Shown: piece after piece, positions 62,201 to 64,000 of the stretch
How positions within the stretch are numbered: position 1 is the first letter of the stretch
Layout: the number at the start of each line of letters is the position of its first letter
Assembly: GCA_029961685.1 (NCBI GenBank)
Contig: JARWKL010000009.1
Coordinates: 19,711,237-19,775,236 of the forward strand
Length of the DNA stretch: 64,000 nt
Source of the DNA: Aristolochia californica
Lineage: Eukaryota; Streptophyta; Magnoliopsida; Piperales; Aristolochiaceae
Direction: 5' to 3'
Translations under genes and position numbers: made by a program
Notes under the pieces: generated by a model
Database searches by the model: none
What the model was told of the DNA's origin: nothing
Seen by the model: only the letters and a program-made list of their open reading frames with translations

Positions 62201-64000
62201 TCTAAAATGGAAATGCATAATGAACAAATGTAGAGAGAGAAAATTCCAAAAAGTGTCAGTAATTTTTAGGGATTGTAAACTATTTTTAGATTTTATATAT
62301 TTGGTTTTCCAATATTAAGGAAAAGGGGGAAGCGAGGGATTTTTAACTGAGTGTTGACTCCTAACCTATAAGTCATTCCTTACAAAAATATAGCCCGTTA
62401 TGCATGATAAATCATTTTATAATCAATAATGTTCGTTAGGTCAACTTTTAGTAAATGGGCAAAATAATGGCTTGTTTGATTCCGGTAAATATCCCACCGC
62501 ATGTTCACTAGAAAATTTAATGAGTGTTTGTTATTCTCTTTAAAAGGTTTGGATCCATAGGTCATTTGCATCTTTAACAAAAATTTTGTGTTCATTTGTG
62601 GGGTGTGAATAAATTTTCTTTACTTATATTTGTTATTGCTTTAAATTGTTTCCGTACATAAACTCTAAAATTTTCATTTCATTGTGATCTATTTGCCTTT
62701 CATCTCTTCTTTTGTCTACGAGATGAAAGGAAAAGTGAAAACACAAGTTTTGATTTAAGAAAAATGCATACATCTAAAATGGAAATGCACAATGTACAAA
62801 AGTAGAGAGAGATTATTCCAAAATTTTCTGTAATTTTTAGGGATTGTAAACTCCTTGAAGTATATATCAGGTTTTGCGATAATCGGGAAAAGGGGGAGGC
62901 GGGAGATTTTTAACTGAGTATTGACACCCAAACCATAAGTCATTCATTACAAAAATATAGCATGTTACGCATGATAAATCACTTTACAATCATATGTGAT
63001 CGTTAGGTCAGATTTTTGTAAATGGGCAAAATAATGGCTTATTTGATTCAGGAAGATATCCCACCGCACGTTCACATGAGAATTTAATGAGCATTTTTTA
63101 TTCTCTTTAAAAGGTTTTGATCCATAGGTCATTTGCATCATGAACATGTTTCAAGCATGCATATTCATTTTTTAAAGCATGTGTTGAAAAATCTCTTTCT
63201 AATAAAATTCCATGCTGTTGGGGTTGTTGAACAAGTGGAATTTCCCAAACTTGGATAACAAAACTTTTGTGTTCATTTGTGGTGTGTGAATAAATTTTCT
63301 TTACTTACATTTGTTATTGCTTTAATTTTTTTCCATATATAAACTCTAAAATTTTATTTTCGTTGTGATCTATTTGCCTTTCATCTCTTTTTTGTCTACG
63401 AGATTAAGGGAAAAGTGCAAACTCAAACTTTGATTTAAGAAAAAAATATAAATCTAAAAAAAAATCCACAATGTAAAAATGTAAAGATAGATTATTCCAA
63501 AAAGCATCTTAATTTTTTCCTGATTGTTAACTTATTTTAGCTTTAATATATCAGGTTTTGTAATCATCGGGAAAAGGGGGAGGGGGTGAATTTTTAACCG
63601 AGTGTTGACTCCCAACCCATAAGTCATTCCTTAAAAAAATATAGCCCGTTACGAATGATAAATCACTTTTGCAATCATCTCTGATCGTTAGATCTGCTTT
63701 TTGTAAATGGGAAAAATAATGGCTTGTTTGACTTTGGTAAATATCCCACCACACGTTCACTTGAGAATTTAATGAGCGTTTATGATCTATAGGTCATTTG
63801 CATCTTTAACATGTTTCAAGCAGACTTATCCATTTTTTAAAGCATGTGTAGAAAAATCTCTTTCTTATAAAATTCCAAGCTATTGGGGTTGTTGAACTAG
63901 TTGAATTTCCCAAACTTGGATAACAAAACTTTGGTGTTCATTTGTGGTGTGTGAATAAATTTTCTTAACTAACATTTTTTATTGCTTTAAATTTTTCTGT

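Larger units (their letters stand above)
45199..64000 (+). repeat. Satellite array, about 684-bp monomer, right block (28 units, continues beyond window)
   Basis: This is the same family, orientation and phase as the left block; anchors run from 45707 to 63402. The unit split by the retrotransposon (39829-40011 plus 45204-45706) sums to 686 bp. Shortened intervals mark deletions: 47759-48179 (420 bp), 51554-52116 (562 bp), 58234-58769 (535 bp) and 62150-62722 (572 bp). No other genes or insertions are seen. Confidence 0.97.

Noticed and set aside
5977..63760. Short frames of 60-134 codons on both strands of the satellite as protein genes
   Set aside because: They recur at the same monomer position, differ by stops, frameshifts and non-conservative changes, and have no recognisable domain. 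They follow from tandem similarity.
5728..64000. CRISPR array
   Set aside because: Units are about 684 bp, diverged and without a short-repeat/unique-spacer pattern, and the context is a plant genome.

Overview
The window is repeat-rich nuclear plant DNA, probably heterochromatin. Three kinds of sequence fill it: an integrated, decayed plant pararetrovirus (Caulimoviridae) at the left edge (1 to about 5727), a very long tandem array of a satellite with a monomer of about 684 bp (about 5728-40011 and 45199-64000), and one LTR retrotransposon derivative (40012-45198) inserted into that array. I see no host protein gene, tRNA, rRNA or CRISPR. The plant lineage cannot be named from the sequence. 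The pararetrovirus and the tRNA-Asp-type primer site of the retrotransposon point to a flowering plant.

Pararetrovirus, 1-5727, + strand. In order: the 3' part of a coat-protein frame with a CCHC zinc knuckle (open from the window edge to 827); an ATGA overlap into a polymerase (aspartic protease, reverse transcriptase, RNase H; 824-2790); a transactivator/viroplasmin-like frame (2792-4267); two small frames joined by further ATGA overlaps (4264-4449, 4446-4748); a promoter-like region with four 22-bp tandem repeats, a TGACG-type element and a TATA box (4333-4616); a long structured leader with short tandem repeats (to 5695); and a Met-tRNA-type primer site at 5696. The copy is dead. The polymerase has a stop codon, a frameshift and a lost catalytic aspartate, and the transactivator has a stop. 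The viral sequence ends about 20-30 bp after the primer site, where the satellite starts.

Satellite. I counted 79 occurrences of one anchor (consensus GATGAAGGG), 51 left and 28 right of the retrotransposon, all in the same orientation. Spacing is mostly 680-690 bp. The monomer is AT-rich with one G-rich tract, and most monomers keep a GGATCC site. Diagnostic variants recur every second or third monomer in different parts of the array, so there are local higher-order repeats (trimeric near 5.7-11.4 kb, dimeric near 27-31 kb and 53.5-56.2 kb). Shared deletions link monomers 6 and 11 units apart.

Retrotransposon. It has 1402-bp and 1411-bp LTRs (TG...CA), a perfect 5-bp target duplication (GGGAG), a tRNA-Asp-like primer site and a purine-rich tract. 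The internal region is only 2.4 kb and keeps just a short frame ending in an integrase C-terminal tail, so it is a large-deletion derivative of a Ty3/gypsy element of the Athila/Tat kind. Removing it restores a 686-bp satellite monomer. The order of events is satellite first, retrotransposon later. The relative age of the virus insertion is not determined here.
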